From: JAFGGG01 sp964638895
GTDB lineage: Bacteria; Spirochaetota; Spirochaetia; SZUA-6; RPPD01
Length of the DNA stretch: 64,000 nucleotides
Assembly (NCBI GenBank): GCA_964638895.1
Contig: CAZWYY010000010.1
Location: 7,919-71,918, forward strand
Direction: 5' to 3'
Shown: piece by piece, positions 19,801-27,320 of the stretch
How the letters are laid out: the number at the start of each line of letters is the position of its first letter
Numbering within the stretch: position 1 is the stretch's first letter
The notes under the pieces: generated by a model
Told to the model about the DNA's origin: nothing
Database searches by the model: none
Seen by the model: only the letters and a program-made list of their open reading frames with translations
Program-made: the position numbers and the translations under genes

Positions 19801-21964
19801 CATAGGGGAATATCTGTGAGGAGGGTACGCTCCAGCTTAGGGGCTTCAGGTCGTAGGAGCCCATGAAATCGTACTGGCGGTAGTCCTTGTAGAAAAGGCG
19901 GCCCCGGTTTTGCAGGCCCGCTATTTCGGCCGCAGTGGGCCTGGCCGCCGGGTAGGCCAGGTCCTCGGTGATATGCAGGTACAAACCCGTGTCCTCCATA
20001 CCCAGAAGCCGCAGAATGCCAGTGGTATCGGGATTGGAGAAAGACACCGCACCGGCCGCTTTGTAAGCAAAATTATCGTTCTTTCCGGCCAGGGAGACCG
20101 AGCCCAGGACCGCGCCCGTGCGGGAATATACCTCCTCCGAAAAGGCGCCGGGCAGTATGTTCCAGCGTACGCCCGCAGCTATCTCCAGGTTGAGCATTTC
20201 GGAAAAGGGAAACCGGTTCCCCCACACAAAGAGGATGTCCCCGTTGTTCTCAAGCCCCTGGGACACGCTGTAGGTGATGTCCAGCCTATCGTCCGGGTTG
20301 ATCGGCACCAGAAAAGTGATAATGCCGCTTGTGTAATCCATGGTAAAGCGCGTCTCGTTTATATCGTTGCGCGTCACACTCACCGAGCCGGGCACAACAT
20401 GCGTGGCCAGGTAAAAACTGTCCACCGGGGATACCACCTGTACATAGAGCTCCCAGTCAAAGAAGGCGGGATTATGATCGCGCTGCGGGCCGTAAAGCTG
20501 ATGTGATATGTCGGAAAATGGATAGTGGTTCCAGAAATCCGTGCGCAGGCTGCTCTTGTTAATGAACACACGAAATACGTAGCTGCCCGCCCGCGCCTCA
20601 AAGGTGGGCGCATAGGTGAAGTTACGGTAGTTCCCCAGCTCATCGTCTTTGGGAACGGCCTTTATTTTGACCCGCCACAGGTCCGTGGGGGCCTCGGAGG
20701 GCAGTTCATAGCAATTAAGAAACTCAAACGGCGAGAATGTGCCCGGCTCCCAGATCAGAAGGCAGGTTTTCCCGTTTATCGTCACCCGGCGGTTTCCAAG
20801 GTTTTCACCCAAATAGGTAACACCCCAGTTAAAATCCACAGCCGGTGCGCCTGGATCAATATACCCGCCGTTTGTGCCGGGCAAAGCGCCCATGCCCATT
20901 CCCGGTGCATTATCCCCGACAGAATTAGCCCCCTTGGTATAATACACCAATATTCTGCCCTTGACCTCATTCAACAAAAAGAGCAGGCCCTGAGCGCTGT
21001 CCTGTTCGATATCGTCCACACTGGCCTTGCGGTACTTCTTGTCGTCGTCCGCGGTGTAATCCCCATCCTCGTCTTCTAGATACACCTCAAGTCCCGTCAC
21101 GTCCGTGTCGGGCAGCATAAAACTCCGTCCGTGTAGGTAATCCTCCGGAGAAATAAATTCTTCCACCACCTCGTTTGAGCCTACAAAGATTTTTTCCTGT
21201 TTGGTGGTGTTGTCATAGCGCAGCAGAAGCTCGTGCCTTGAAAATCCCGGAGTTATCACGGCTGAAGCCCCAACGGATGCGTTGCCCTGCTCCGGGACCT
21301 CGATAAAATCATAACTGCCGATAGACACGTCCTTGTTGCCGATGCGCACACTCTGCACCGGTTCCCCTTCCCTCCCTTGGTAGCCGAGCAGAAAAGTGTT
21401 CTGATCAAACTCCTGCACCACGGTCACCTCCATAAAATAACGCTCCAAAAGCCAGATAGACAGGGTCAGATCGGGGACCTGCTCGAAGACCAGACCCTCC
21501 CTCATGTTGGGGAGTCCCCAGGGGAATACCACCTCGCCTTCCGGGCCGAAGCGGATGCCCGATGCCAGGGAAAGGTTGGCGTTCCAGCTGCCGCGTAGGA
21601 AAAAATCCAGGTCCGCGTCGGCGATTTCCGTTTTAAAGATGGATGTCCCTCGTTCCTCGGCGGCCGTCACCGGTGTCTGGTCGCCGTTATCACCAGAGTC
21701 CGCGCCCGGTTGTACGCCTCCCGGTTCCGAAGCGGGCGTATCCGGTGAAGAGGGTACGGTTTCAGATGGTGTATCCGTGGGGCCGGGCGCGGACTCACCG
21801 GGCTGCGCGTCGGTTGTCCCGGTGGAGGGCGTAGTATCGGTTGTCCCGGCGTCCGGACTATCTGGCCCTGTTGCTTGTGCCCAGACGATGGGCGCGGCGC
21901 ACAGCTTTAAAAAGAGGAAAAGAAGAACGGTCAACGCACCGGGTATGCTCTTTTTCAAAGACAA
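16883..21964 (-). CDS. Giant SprA-like outer-membrane/surface protein
   Basis: 1693 residues. A signal peptide (about 1-29) is followed by a Pro/Thr/Ser/Asp-rich linker (about 31-100) and a long beta-rich body ending ...LEVNLTF, a barrel-type C-terminus. About 526-566 is a segment of the type 'VTRNDINETRFTMDY, SGIITF, DRLDITYS', and GDLSED (about 802) follows a stretch resembling the body of SprA, the Bacteroidetes T9SS translocon. Two calcium-loop-like motifs occur (DIDGDGVLDEEL and DTDGNGFLD). The start is TTG, with AAGGA close by; no in-frame ATG is available upstream. SprA homology is my reading of motifs and no T9SS partner genes are present, so this may be a separate barrel family. Confidence 0.7.
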   Translation of the reverse strand: MSLKKSIPGALTVLLFLFLKLCAAPIVWAQATGPDSPDAGTTDTTPSTGTTDAQPGESAPGPTDTPSETVPSSPDTPASEPGGVQPGADSGDNGDQTPVTAAEERGTSIFKTEIADADLDFFLRGSWNANLSLASGIRFGPEGEVVFPWGLPNMREGLVFEQVPDLTLSIWLLERYFMEVTVVQEFDQNTFLLGYQGREGEPVQSVRIGNKDVSIGSYDFIEVPEQGNASVGASAVITPGFSRHELLLRYDNTTKQEKIFVGSNEVVEEFISPEDYLHGRSFMLPDTDVTGLEVYLEDEDGDYTADDDKKYRKASVDDIEQDSAQGLLFLLNEVKGRILVYYTKGANSVGDNAPGMGMGALPGTNGGYIDPGAPAVDFNWGVTYLGENLGNRRVTINGKTCLLIWEPGTFSPFEFLNCYELPSEAPTDLWRVKIKAVPKDDELGNYRNFTYAPTFEARAGSYVFRVFINKSSLRTDFWNHYPFSDISHQLYGPQRDHNPAFFDWELYVQVVSPVDSFYLATHVVPGSVSVTRNDINETRFTMDYTSGIITFLVPINPDDRLDITYSVSQGLENNGDILFVWGNRFPFSEMLNLEIAAGVRWNILPGAFSEEVYSRTGAVLGSVSLAGKNDNFAYKAAGAVSFSNPDTTGILRLLGMEDTGLYLHITEDLAYPAARPTAAEIAGLQNRGRLFYKDYRQYDFMGSYDLKPLSWSVPSSQIFPYANDSQPGPYLVGESSEGDVDESLVLDFELDGQDDWVGFQIPVVAKQGVIDLSKLKSILYSYRAAELSSGGSANISVYIQVGDLSEDIDGDGVLDEELSKLSSGFLFNDTDNGVNLLVGGGPKQQGNDIIDSEDTDGNGFLDYPAPRQENSDSIFTTSGASVLNLTGATGWSVQNIYLSPQDQEKLKRVRSLRVVVVNNDTNPVNGKILIDAIHLEGTGFWTDNTAGEVNVREIEEQYATAKPTQQLEVAQPDVRKIFHNTGDDNKILEITWQTPTGNTFEAKTSFKQGTEGVRYRKVELYAAKMALAQALPTPPNTASNITFSLYDVNGRGIEATILHTALDNTWRKIVIDTEQKTVSIDGTQVAGATVDVDNYDSLLFFSVKADNTTSGILLVDEVHLRDPDGAIGGAFTLDTDVSLPGTLVQAGGIPLVSDLSFHEHFLAVTPGFAGLYGDPAQNMNTNSLSELSCGLLWSELSADFALQGVDTDWSVSGGHRLKIPRQPFPVVFIDRFSVRERSWGRELSRGNELLCAFPGIGSLVLDQNTLSQEHVLAQDWDANLVFILAAPYNVSAANHISTTSRGFEYPDQFYLESWVYSYRYLVPWDEGEVQDRHWDYSLIQNLDTEPVGARLEFLSGYRSYDITATSRTQINDLQLSLFLPVTVGTLTVTPGYRRTLSTTRFLGHGGSFTGDLETLADEYGIQDYFWTFIPFDELFNTDCENVFKDANRDIPNAYYKPEALLSLARPFGSNLWDLFVPSQVTVSLGKEFARQDTLYDDQTVFSLKTTTNAINLFGRFGTFALFDFFTIDQYATELELDLRYDRSGSLDTYSFNLENHMQFENELKNALVFQNLFSVEQDEELKIFDQGSITFQWYVRPENGVSLPLINEEIARTGFIGHTERIDLQFYNLLEDVSTHPVNVILTHETSFIYPDFGYIRLEASIGMDWEYIPDQIRQDNVIIAGFRLALEVNLTF

Positions 21965-22067
21965 TTTTCCTTAATTAACATACTATACTCAAATTATCTG
22001 AAAACCACAGGCGGAGGCTTAATAAATATTATTCTATATGCGGAACTCTTAAAAGGCGATTACTTTT

Positions 22068-22073
22068 TATAAT
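22068..22073 (+). promoter_or_regulatory. Isolated TATAAT box in the divergent intergenic region
   Basis: A consensus -10 box about 115 bases before the gene at 22189, in an AT-rich gap shared with the divergent SprA-like gene. No convincing -35 box lies at 16-18 bases. The gap holds no gene that I can support. Confidence 0.25.
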
Positions 22074-22188
22074 TCCATAGATTATCGGATATTATGTTAT
22101 CTCTATTTCCGACCGAGAATTAATAAAACCGCATACGCAATTTCTTGGCGGAAAATATGCGGCCGAAAAAGGACGGCCCGGGGACACA

Positions 22189-23118
22189 ATGGCGGACGAA
22201 CAGATAACGGGTGAAGGGTTTATCTCGCGCCTGCTTGAAAATCCTGCGCTTACTTCATTCTCACCCCTGCAGAAAGAGCAGCATATTTTAAACTTTCTGA
22301 AGCAGAACAACGTCCAGTTATACCCCACCCTGTCTTCGTCCCAGTATTTTCCCGGAAAAAGCCGGGAGCGGATTTTTATTATAATATACGAATCATTAAA
22401 ACGGGTCATCAACAAAAGCCTTTTCCCACTGCTGCAGCGGCTAATACAACAGGGGCTTGATCTTTCTTTTATCTCTTCCCTGCAGGGCAATGGAGGAGTC
22501 CCGCAGGAGATCAGCGTCCGCATTATTGATTTTTTACAGAGGCTGCTGCAAAAGGATATCGCCCGTATAAATTTTATCGGGCCGCTGACCGCGCTTGAAA
22601 CCGGAATCAGCGACAGGTATATCGATGAAAGCTTTGCGCGCAAGTCCTACCTCCATTTTGAACTCACCAAGGTGCAGAAACTTACGCTAAGCCCCGGTGA
22701 AATTAAAAACATGGTTAAACTCTCTCTGCTCCTTAAAACCGGTATCAACCTGCTGGCCGTAGGAGGAGGCGCAGCCGCACAGGAAGCGCGCGCCACCACC
22801 GTGCAAAGCCAGTTCGCGGACAAGGTGTTGCCGGTGCTGCGCGAACAATTAAAAGGTGTGCCGGAGGAAATGCTGAAAAGCGCCCTGCAGAGCAATACCT
22901 CGTTTTTAGAGAATGCGGATATAGGCGCCACCGCGCGGATCACGGCCATTTTCGCGGCGCGCTGCAGCAACTACCGGCAGTTCGCCAAGGTGGACCGGGG
23001 CGCCGATACGCCGGATAAGAGCTGGTTCAATATCGCCCGCAGGAACTACAGGTTTTACGGATTCGACGGCAAAATGCTGGATGAGTTTTATATAATCGCC
23101 GCGGAGAAAGGCTGGTAG
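22189..23118 (+). CDS. Conserved-looking hypothetical protein, partner of the voltage-sensor gene
   Basis: 309 residues, mainly helical, no signal peptide and no clear transmembrane segment (a short Gly/Ala-rich hydrophobic patch lies at about residue 190). I do not recognise a family. It ends 2 bases before the start of the voltage-sensor/HAMP gene, so the two are co-transcribed and probably translationally coupled, and its product is the natural candidate for a cytoplasmic partner of that membrane protein. The ribosome binding site at the ATG is weak. It diverges from the SprA-like gene across 224 bases. Confidence 0.75.
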   Translation: MADEQITGEGFISRLLENPALTSFSPLQKEQHILNFLKQNNVQLYPTLSSSQYFPGKSRERIFIIIYESLKRVINKSLFPLLQRLIQQGLDLSFISSLQGNGGVPQEISVRIIDFLQRLLQKDIARINFIGPLTALETGISDRYIDESFARKSYLHFELTKVQKLTLSPGEIKNMVKLSLLLKTGINLLAVGGGAAAQEARATTVQSQFADKVLPVLREQLKGVPEEMLKSALQSNTSFLENADIGATARITAIFAARCSNYRQFAKVDRGADTPDKSWFNIARRNYRFYGFDGKMLDEFYIIAAEKGW

Positions 23119-23120
23119 GA

Positions 23121-24248
23121 ATGCAGAACAAAAGTCGCCTGGTAAAAGCCCTGGAGTTAACGGTATTTTCCTTTATTATCCTGGTTATCGTGCAGACCGT
23201 ACTCGAGGACCTGTCCGTGCTGTTGACCTGGGAGGCGGCGGCCCGCAAAATCCTGGTCATCACCGGGTTCATCTTCGACCTGTTTTTCACCATCGAGTTT
23301 CTGGTGCGTTTGTACTATGCCATTGCAGAGCGCAGGGTACGGCGTTATATTTTCCGGGAACGCGGCTGGATCGATTTTCTGGCGTCCGTTCCCCTGCTGA
23401 TGTTTAATTCCGGGCCGGCCCTGCTTTCATTATTTACGGGCGGCGCCCTGTTTATCCTGTTCAGCGACGTGCTTAATGTCCTCAAGGTACTTAAGGCCGT
23501 ACGTATTGCGCGCATCCTGCGTCTCCTCCGGGTGCTGAAAATCTTTAAAAACATCAAGTATACCGAGTCACCTATGGCCCAGCGGCATATCGCCCGCATT
23601 ACCTCGCTCGCCATATCGGTTATTGTGCTTGTGCTGTTTGGGTTCTCCACTCTAAGCGGTGTTATCACGGTTCCGGGGCTGGAAACCAGGTACGCCCGTG
23701 AACAGGATTCCGTGGTCCGCCTGGCAGACATGTTGTACGGTTCGGCGGCCGAGCGCGACAGCCTGCAGGAAACGCTTAACCAGACGGATTCGGGACTACT
23801 GAAGATTACCGCAGCGGACAATGCCGTCATATACTCACGATACCCCGAATCAAGGCTTGCCTCCTCTTACATGCAGCAGGACTTTATAGTAAAAACCAAT
23901 GCGCAAAAAACCCTGTATTTTGAGTTTGACAACAAGCCCGTGCAGCAGGATCTGGCCATGCAGGACCTGCTGATGCTTTGCATCATCATTGTCATCATGG
24001 GCTGTTTCCTCTTTATCTACAGCCCGCATTTCGCCCTCACCGTCACCGACCCGGTGCATGTCATGGAACAGGGCATGAGGCATAAAGAGTACAACCTGGA
24101 GGTCAGGATTCCGCAGCGGTATGCGGACGACGACATCTTCCAGCTTGCCGAATCCTATAATGCGCGGTACCTGCCGCTCAAAGACCGCGAACTCTTCCAG
24201 CAGACCGCGGAGTTCAGCGAGCTTAACCTGGACGATGTGGAATTATAG
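23121..24248 (+). CDS. Voltage-sensor domain fused to periplasmic sensory domain and HAMP; no ion pore
   Basis: 375 residues. S1-S4 are visible: S1 about 12-28, S2 44-67 (with an acidic residue in TIEF), S3 with WIDFL (83), and a classic S4 with Lys/Arg at every third position (122, 125, 128, 131, 134, 137, 140). Helix S5 (about 162-183) is followed not by a pore loop with a selectivity filter but by about 95 residues of soluble, probably periplasmic sequence, then a last helix (281-300) and a HAMP domain (about 302-355, with DP, EQG and a DDDIFQLAESYN end). Only about 20 residues follow HAMP. It therefore looks like a receptor built on a channel-type voltage sensor. Annotation pipelines would likely call it an 'ion transporter'. 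Confidence 0.85.
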   Translation: MQNKSRLVKALELTVFSFIILVIVQTVLEDLSVLLTWEAAARKILVITGFIFDLFFTIEFLVRLYYAIAERRVRRYIFRERGWIDFLASVPLLMFNSGPALLSLFTGGALFILFSDVLNVLKVLKAVRIARILRLLRVLKIFKNIKYTESPMAQRHIARITSLAISVIVLVLFGFSTLSGVITVPGLETRYAREQDSVVRLADMLYGSAAERDSLQETLNQTDSGLLKITAADNAVIYSRYPESRLASSYMQQDFIVKTNAQKTLYFEFDNKPVQQDLAMQDLLMLCIIIVIMGCFLFIYSPHFALTVTDPVHVMEQGMRHKEYNLEVRIPQRYADDDIFQLAESYNARYLPLKDRELFQQTAEFSELNLDDVEL

Positions 24249-24312
24249 GTTGTTAAAGGGTGCTTCACTGCAAGCGGTAATCCGGTTATACTTGAAACGG
24301 CGGTAACGGCGT

Positions 24313-24600
24313 ATGGTTGTCTCCATGCTTAAATTTATTATTGAACTCCCCGAAAGCGTTACATTGAAAGAAAAGCGGCGGGTGATCCAATCATTAAAGG
24401 ATAAGCTCTACCGGAAGTTCAAGGTTTCGGTGGCGGAGATAGACCTTAATGATTCGCACAAGTATACCCATATCGGCACCGCCCTGGTTTCAAACTCCAA
24501 GGTTCACGGCGAGAGCGTACTGCACAAGGCACTGGCCTATGTTGAGGAGAACGCCTGCGGGCGGCTGATGGATGTGGCTATTTTTTCCGATTTTTATTAG
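24313..24600 (+). CDS. DUF503 (YlxP-like) protein
   Basis: 95 residues matching the small DUF503 family (N-terminal LKFIIELPESVTLKEKRRVI and the conserved RKFKVSVAEI segment). In Firmicutes members sit in the nusA-infB region and are thought to aid ribosome or translation functions; here it follows the voltage-sensor gene by 64 bases and converges with the ComFB gene, so context gives no support for that role. The start could also be the Met at codon 5. Confidence 0.85.
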   Translation: MVVSMLKFIIELPESVTLKEKRRVIQSLKDKLYRKFKVSVAEIDLNDSHKYTHIGTALVSNSKVHGESVLHKALAYVEENACGRLMDVAIFSDFY

Positions 24601-24611
24601 GATTAACGACT

Positions 24612-25313
24612 TCAGGTGTTATTGGGCACAAGGTACAGATCCTTGATCTCATATACCTTGTTGACCCGGAAATAATTGATCACCCCGTCCTCGGCCTGGA
24701 GTTCAATACTGAAATAATGCCGCAACTCCTCAAAACCCTCGTAGCCGGCCACGATCTCCAGGTCGAACACGCGTTTTTCACCGACCTTTTCTGCTTCTAT
24801 GGGGTAGGGTAAAAACAGGAACTTGCCCGCGGTTTTTTCCGGGATGGTATAGGGATTCTGCCAAGTATCCTCGATCATTTTCATGAGTTTGCCCTTGAGG
24901 TTAAGCTCTATCCGGATTCCCGCCAATGGCCCGAAGTTGCGGCTGTTGAAGATCCTGCCCTTGATAATGGGAAAATTAAAAAAACTGCCTTCAAGGTCAA
25001 GCTCATCCTTTTTAATTTTTTTGTCGTAATAGGGTCGCTGTACATTCATCACCCGCTCTATACCCTGGTGAATGAAGGTAACCAGGTCCGCGTTTTTCTG
25101 CAGCTGATCAATGTAATCCGCGTCCAGGTAGGCCAGCCCCCTCCCCGATACCACGTATATGGGCTCAATCCGGTTTAACACGTAACAGGCCACGTCGAAC
25201 TTGTATTTTTCGGCCGTGGGCAGATCCTTGCCCAGCTTTCTGTCCTTGTATTCCCTGATGATCTCATCGATTTTATCTATTACAATCTCTTCCATTAAAT
25301 TATGTATTTTCAT
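24612..25313 (-). CDS. ComFB-domain protein with C-terminal beta-rich domain
   Basis: 233 residues. The first about 95 match ComFB: MEEIVIDKIDEIIREY, then a KFDVACYVLNRIEPIYVVSG segment. ComFB-fold proteins in cyanobacteria (CdgR) have been reported as cyclic-dinucleotide receptors. Residues about 100-233 are a beta-strand-rich domain I do not recognise. The ribosome binding site AAGGAG lies 7 bases before the ATG. It is the last gene of a six-gene operon and follows the YbjN-like gene by 11 bases. Second-messenger binding is inferred from the family only. Confidence 0.85.
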   Translation of the reverse strand: MKIHNLMEEIVIDKIDEIIREYKDRKLGKDLPTAEKYKFDVACYVLNRIEPIYVVSGRGLAYLDADYIDQLQKNADLVTFIHQGIERVMNVQRPYYDKKIKKDELDLEGSFFNFPIIKGRIFNSRNFGPLAGIRIELNLKGKLMKMIEDTWQNPYTIPEKTAGKFLFLPYPIEAEKVGEKRVFDLEIVAGYEGFEELRHYFSIELQAEDGVINYFRVNKVYEIKDLYLVPNNT

Positions 25314-25324
25314 GGCGTACTCCT

Positions 25325-25798
25325 TTACGGTTCACTGTTTTCCACATCCTTCTTTATTTCCAGTACCTCCGTCAACGCCTGAATGCAGGCCGAAAAATCG
25401 ATCAGGCTTTGTTTCAGTGAGTAATAGTTAAGCCCGGAAAAATACAGTTTCGAAAACACGGAAAAGCATATTTCCGATTTGGTCTTATCAAGGTTTGAGT
25501 AACACCCGTACTCGTAACAGACCTTGAACATGTCCTCCAGCCGCTGCTGGACAAACCTGACCATGGATTGTGAAAAGAAAAACGTAAATGAAAGTTCTAA
25601 AAACTTGCTTTTACCGTCAATGAACACACCCCCCTGGAATCCCTCCTCACTCTCAAAACCCGCGGTAAACGCATGCTCGTCGTGTTCACTGTCCAGTAAT
25701 TTACAGCCGAGTTCTTTGAATAAAACCCTTACCCTTTTAATGCGTTCCTGCATTATCTTCGATTTCTTCATTGATGTCCTTTCTTTTGTCACGCTCAT
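25325..25798 (-). CDS. YbjN-like small protein
   Basis: 157 residues with the alternating strand/helix pattern of YbjN/type III chaperone-like folds: a helix, four strands (AFTAGFES, GGVFIDG, FLELSFTFF, ICFSVFSKL) and a C-terminal helical part. The identification is tentative. The first ATG overlaps the stop of the upstream phosphodiesterase gene by 4 bases (ATGA), but the Met at 25771 has a better Shine-Dalgarno (AAAGGA, 5 bases before) and could be the real start. Neighbouring ComFB protein may act with it. Confidence 0.7.
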   Translation of the reverse strand: MSVTKERTSMKKSKIMQERIKRVRVLFKELGCKLLDSEHDEHAFTAGFESEEGFQGGVFIDGKSKFLELSFTFFFSQSMVRFVQQRLEDMFKVCYEYGCYSNLDKTKSEICFSVFSKLYFSGLNYYSLKQSLIDFSACIQALTEVLEIKKDVENSEP

Positions 25799-26529
25799 AC
25801 GCCTAATGCCAGCCGCTGCGCCAAAGCCGGAGAAAGTCCCTGCCGCACGATTTTCTGCTGGGTTTCCAGGAGCGGATACTCCAATCTAAAATACTCAAAT
25901 GTCCACGTGAGTGAATCAAAAATACCGAAACTTGTTCTCGGATCATTATCCCTGGGCTGCCCGACCGAACCGGGATTGATTAAATACAGCGTGTCCCTCC
26001 GCAGGGTCCTGGTCCGTGCAAGGGCCAGAAGTTCGCCTTGTTCGCTCCAGATCACCGGGATATGCGTATGTCCGAAAAAACAGATCCGTATTCCCGTAAA
26101 ATTTCTTTTTACATAATATATACTATTAAGGGCGTTTCGGCTATTTAGAATGTATTTGTCTTCATTCTCAGGCGCGCCGTGGCAGATAAGGATGACATCA
26201 TCCACCACCATAGGGCCCTGCCTGAAACCCTTTAGCTGCCTCAGGGTCTGCGCGGTCAGGTTGCCCTGTGTCCAGCGTACGGCCTGGCCCGCGTTGAAAT
26301 TAAAATTATTAAAATTCACCAGACCCGCAACCGCCTTGTCGTGGTTGCCCCTGATTATGATGTCCGCCAGACTTAACACCCTTTTTACGCAGAAATCCGG
26401 GTCGGCATTATACCCCACCACGTCACCCAGACAGATAACCTTATCGACCTTGTCCCTGTGCAGCGCGCGCTCCACCGTAAGCAGCGCCTCGCTGTTGGCA
26501 TGAATATCACTTATTATGGCATATCTCAT
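25795..26529 (-). CDS. YfcE/MJ0936-type metallophosphoesterase
   Basis: 244 residues. Full set of calcineurin-like motifs: DIHAN (DxHxN), GDVVGY, GNHD, CHGAP and FGHTH. This family contains phosphodiesterases and phosphatases of unknown physiological substrate, with two-metal active sites. It follows ttcA by 20 bases and overlaps the next gene by 4 bases, in a six-gene operon. The start lacks a clear Shine-Dalgarno. Confidence 0.9.
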   Translation of the reverse strand: MRYAIISDIHANSEALLTVERALHRDKVDKVICLGDVVGYNADPDFCVKRVLSLADIIIRGNHDKAVAGLVNFNNFNFNAGQAVRWTQGNLTAQTLRQLKGFRQGPMVVDDVILICHGAPENEDKYILNSRNALNSIYYVKRNFTGIRICFFGHTHIPVIWSEQGELLALARTRTLRRDTLYLINPGSVGQPRDNDPRTSFGIFDSLTWTFEYFRLEYPLLETQQKIVRQGLSPALAQRLALGV

Positions 26530-26549
26530 TTTTTTTTACTAATACTACG

Positions 26550-27320
26550 TCATTTGGATTCATGATTCAAGCCGACGGGTAAATATTTTTCATTTATTCT
26601 CCAGGGCAGGTTGTAAATATTCTCGCGCACCTTTTTATTCACGCGTGAAAGCTTCCTTACCATATCTTTCATAAGCGCCCGCAGGTTGGTCTCCTTATTG
26701 GGGCAGTTGATCGAAATAACCGGGGGGTTCACAATACGGGAAACCCTTTCGATCTCCCTTTCCGTCACCTCGCACAGGGGCCGGATGATCCGCACCGCGC
26801 CTCCAAAAAAAGGCTGCACCGGCATCATAGTGGAGAACTCCCCCTGGAAGAACATGTTCATCAGCGTTGTCTCTACAAAGTCATCGAGATGATGCCCCAG
26901 GGCGATTTTATGAATTCCCTGCTCCCTTGCCTCGTTGAAGAGAATCCGTTTTTTATTGCGGGCGCACAGGTAACAGTTGAATTTATTGCGGAATGAGGGC
27001 GGGAACATCTGCGCCCTGACTATTTTTAACGGCACATGCAACTGAGAGAAAAACGCCTGCAGCGCGTTTATCCGTTCCGCCGCAACAGGAAACTCCCTCC
27101 ATTCAATAAACACGGCACTTAAGGTGTAGGTGATGGGAACGCGAAACAGGCGCCGGGCCAGGGCCATGGCCAGGCAGAGGGAGTCCTTACCCCCGGAAAT
27201 ACCCAAAAGCACCTTATCACCGTCCCTGATCATATCGAAGCGGTTGATGCCCCGGCCCACCTTTTTGCTGAAGGCCAGAAGTTTCTTTTCCTGTTTGGGT
27301 GGTAACGGGGTCATACTCAT
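26550..27320 (-). CDS. ttcA: TtcA-like tRNA 2-thiocytidine synthetase
   Basis: 256 residues. The PP-loop pyrophosphatase motif SGGKDS (about 42-47) and the CxxC at 116/119 (NCYLC), with a third Cys at 206 (INCPN), match the iron-sulphur-binding TtcA/TtuA family that thiolates tRNA. GHHLDDFVET is also typical. Its ATG overlaps the stop of the HD gene (ATGA). The alternative is the related TtuA (2-thiouridine-54 type) family, so the tRNA position modified is uncertain. Confidence 0.85.
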   Translation of the reverse strand: MSMTPLPPKQEKKLLAFSKKVGRGINRFDMIRDGDKVLLGISGGKDSLCLAMALARRLFRVPITYTLSAVFIEWREFPVAAERINALQAFFSQLHVPLKIVRAQMFPPSFRNKFNCYLCARNKKRILFNEAREQGIHKIALGHHLDDFVETTLMNMFFQGEFSTMMPVQPFFGGAVRIIRPLCEVTEREIERVSRIVNPPVISINCPNKETNLRALMKDMVRKLSRVNKKVRENIYNLPWRINEKYLPVGLNHESK

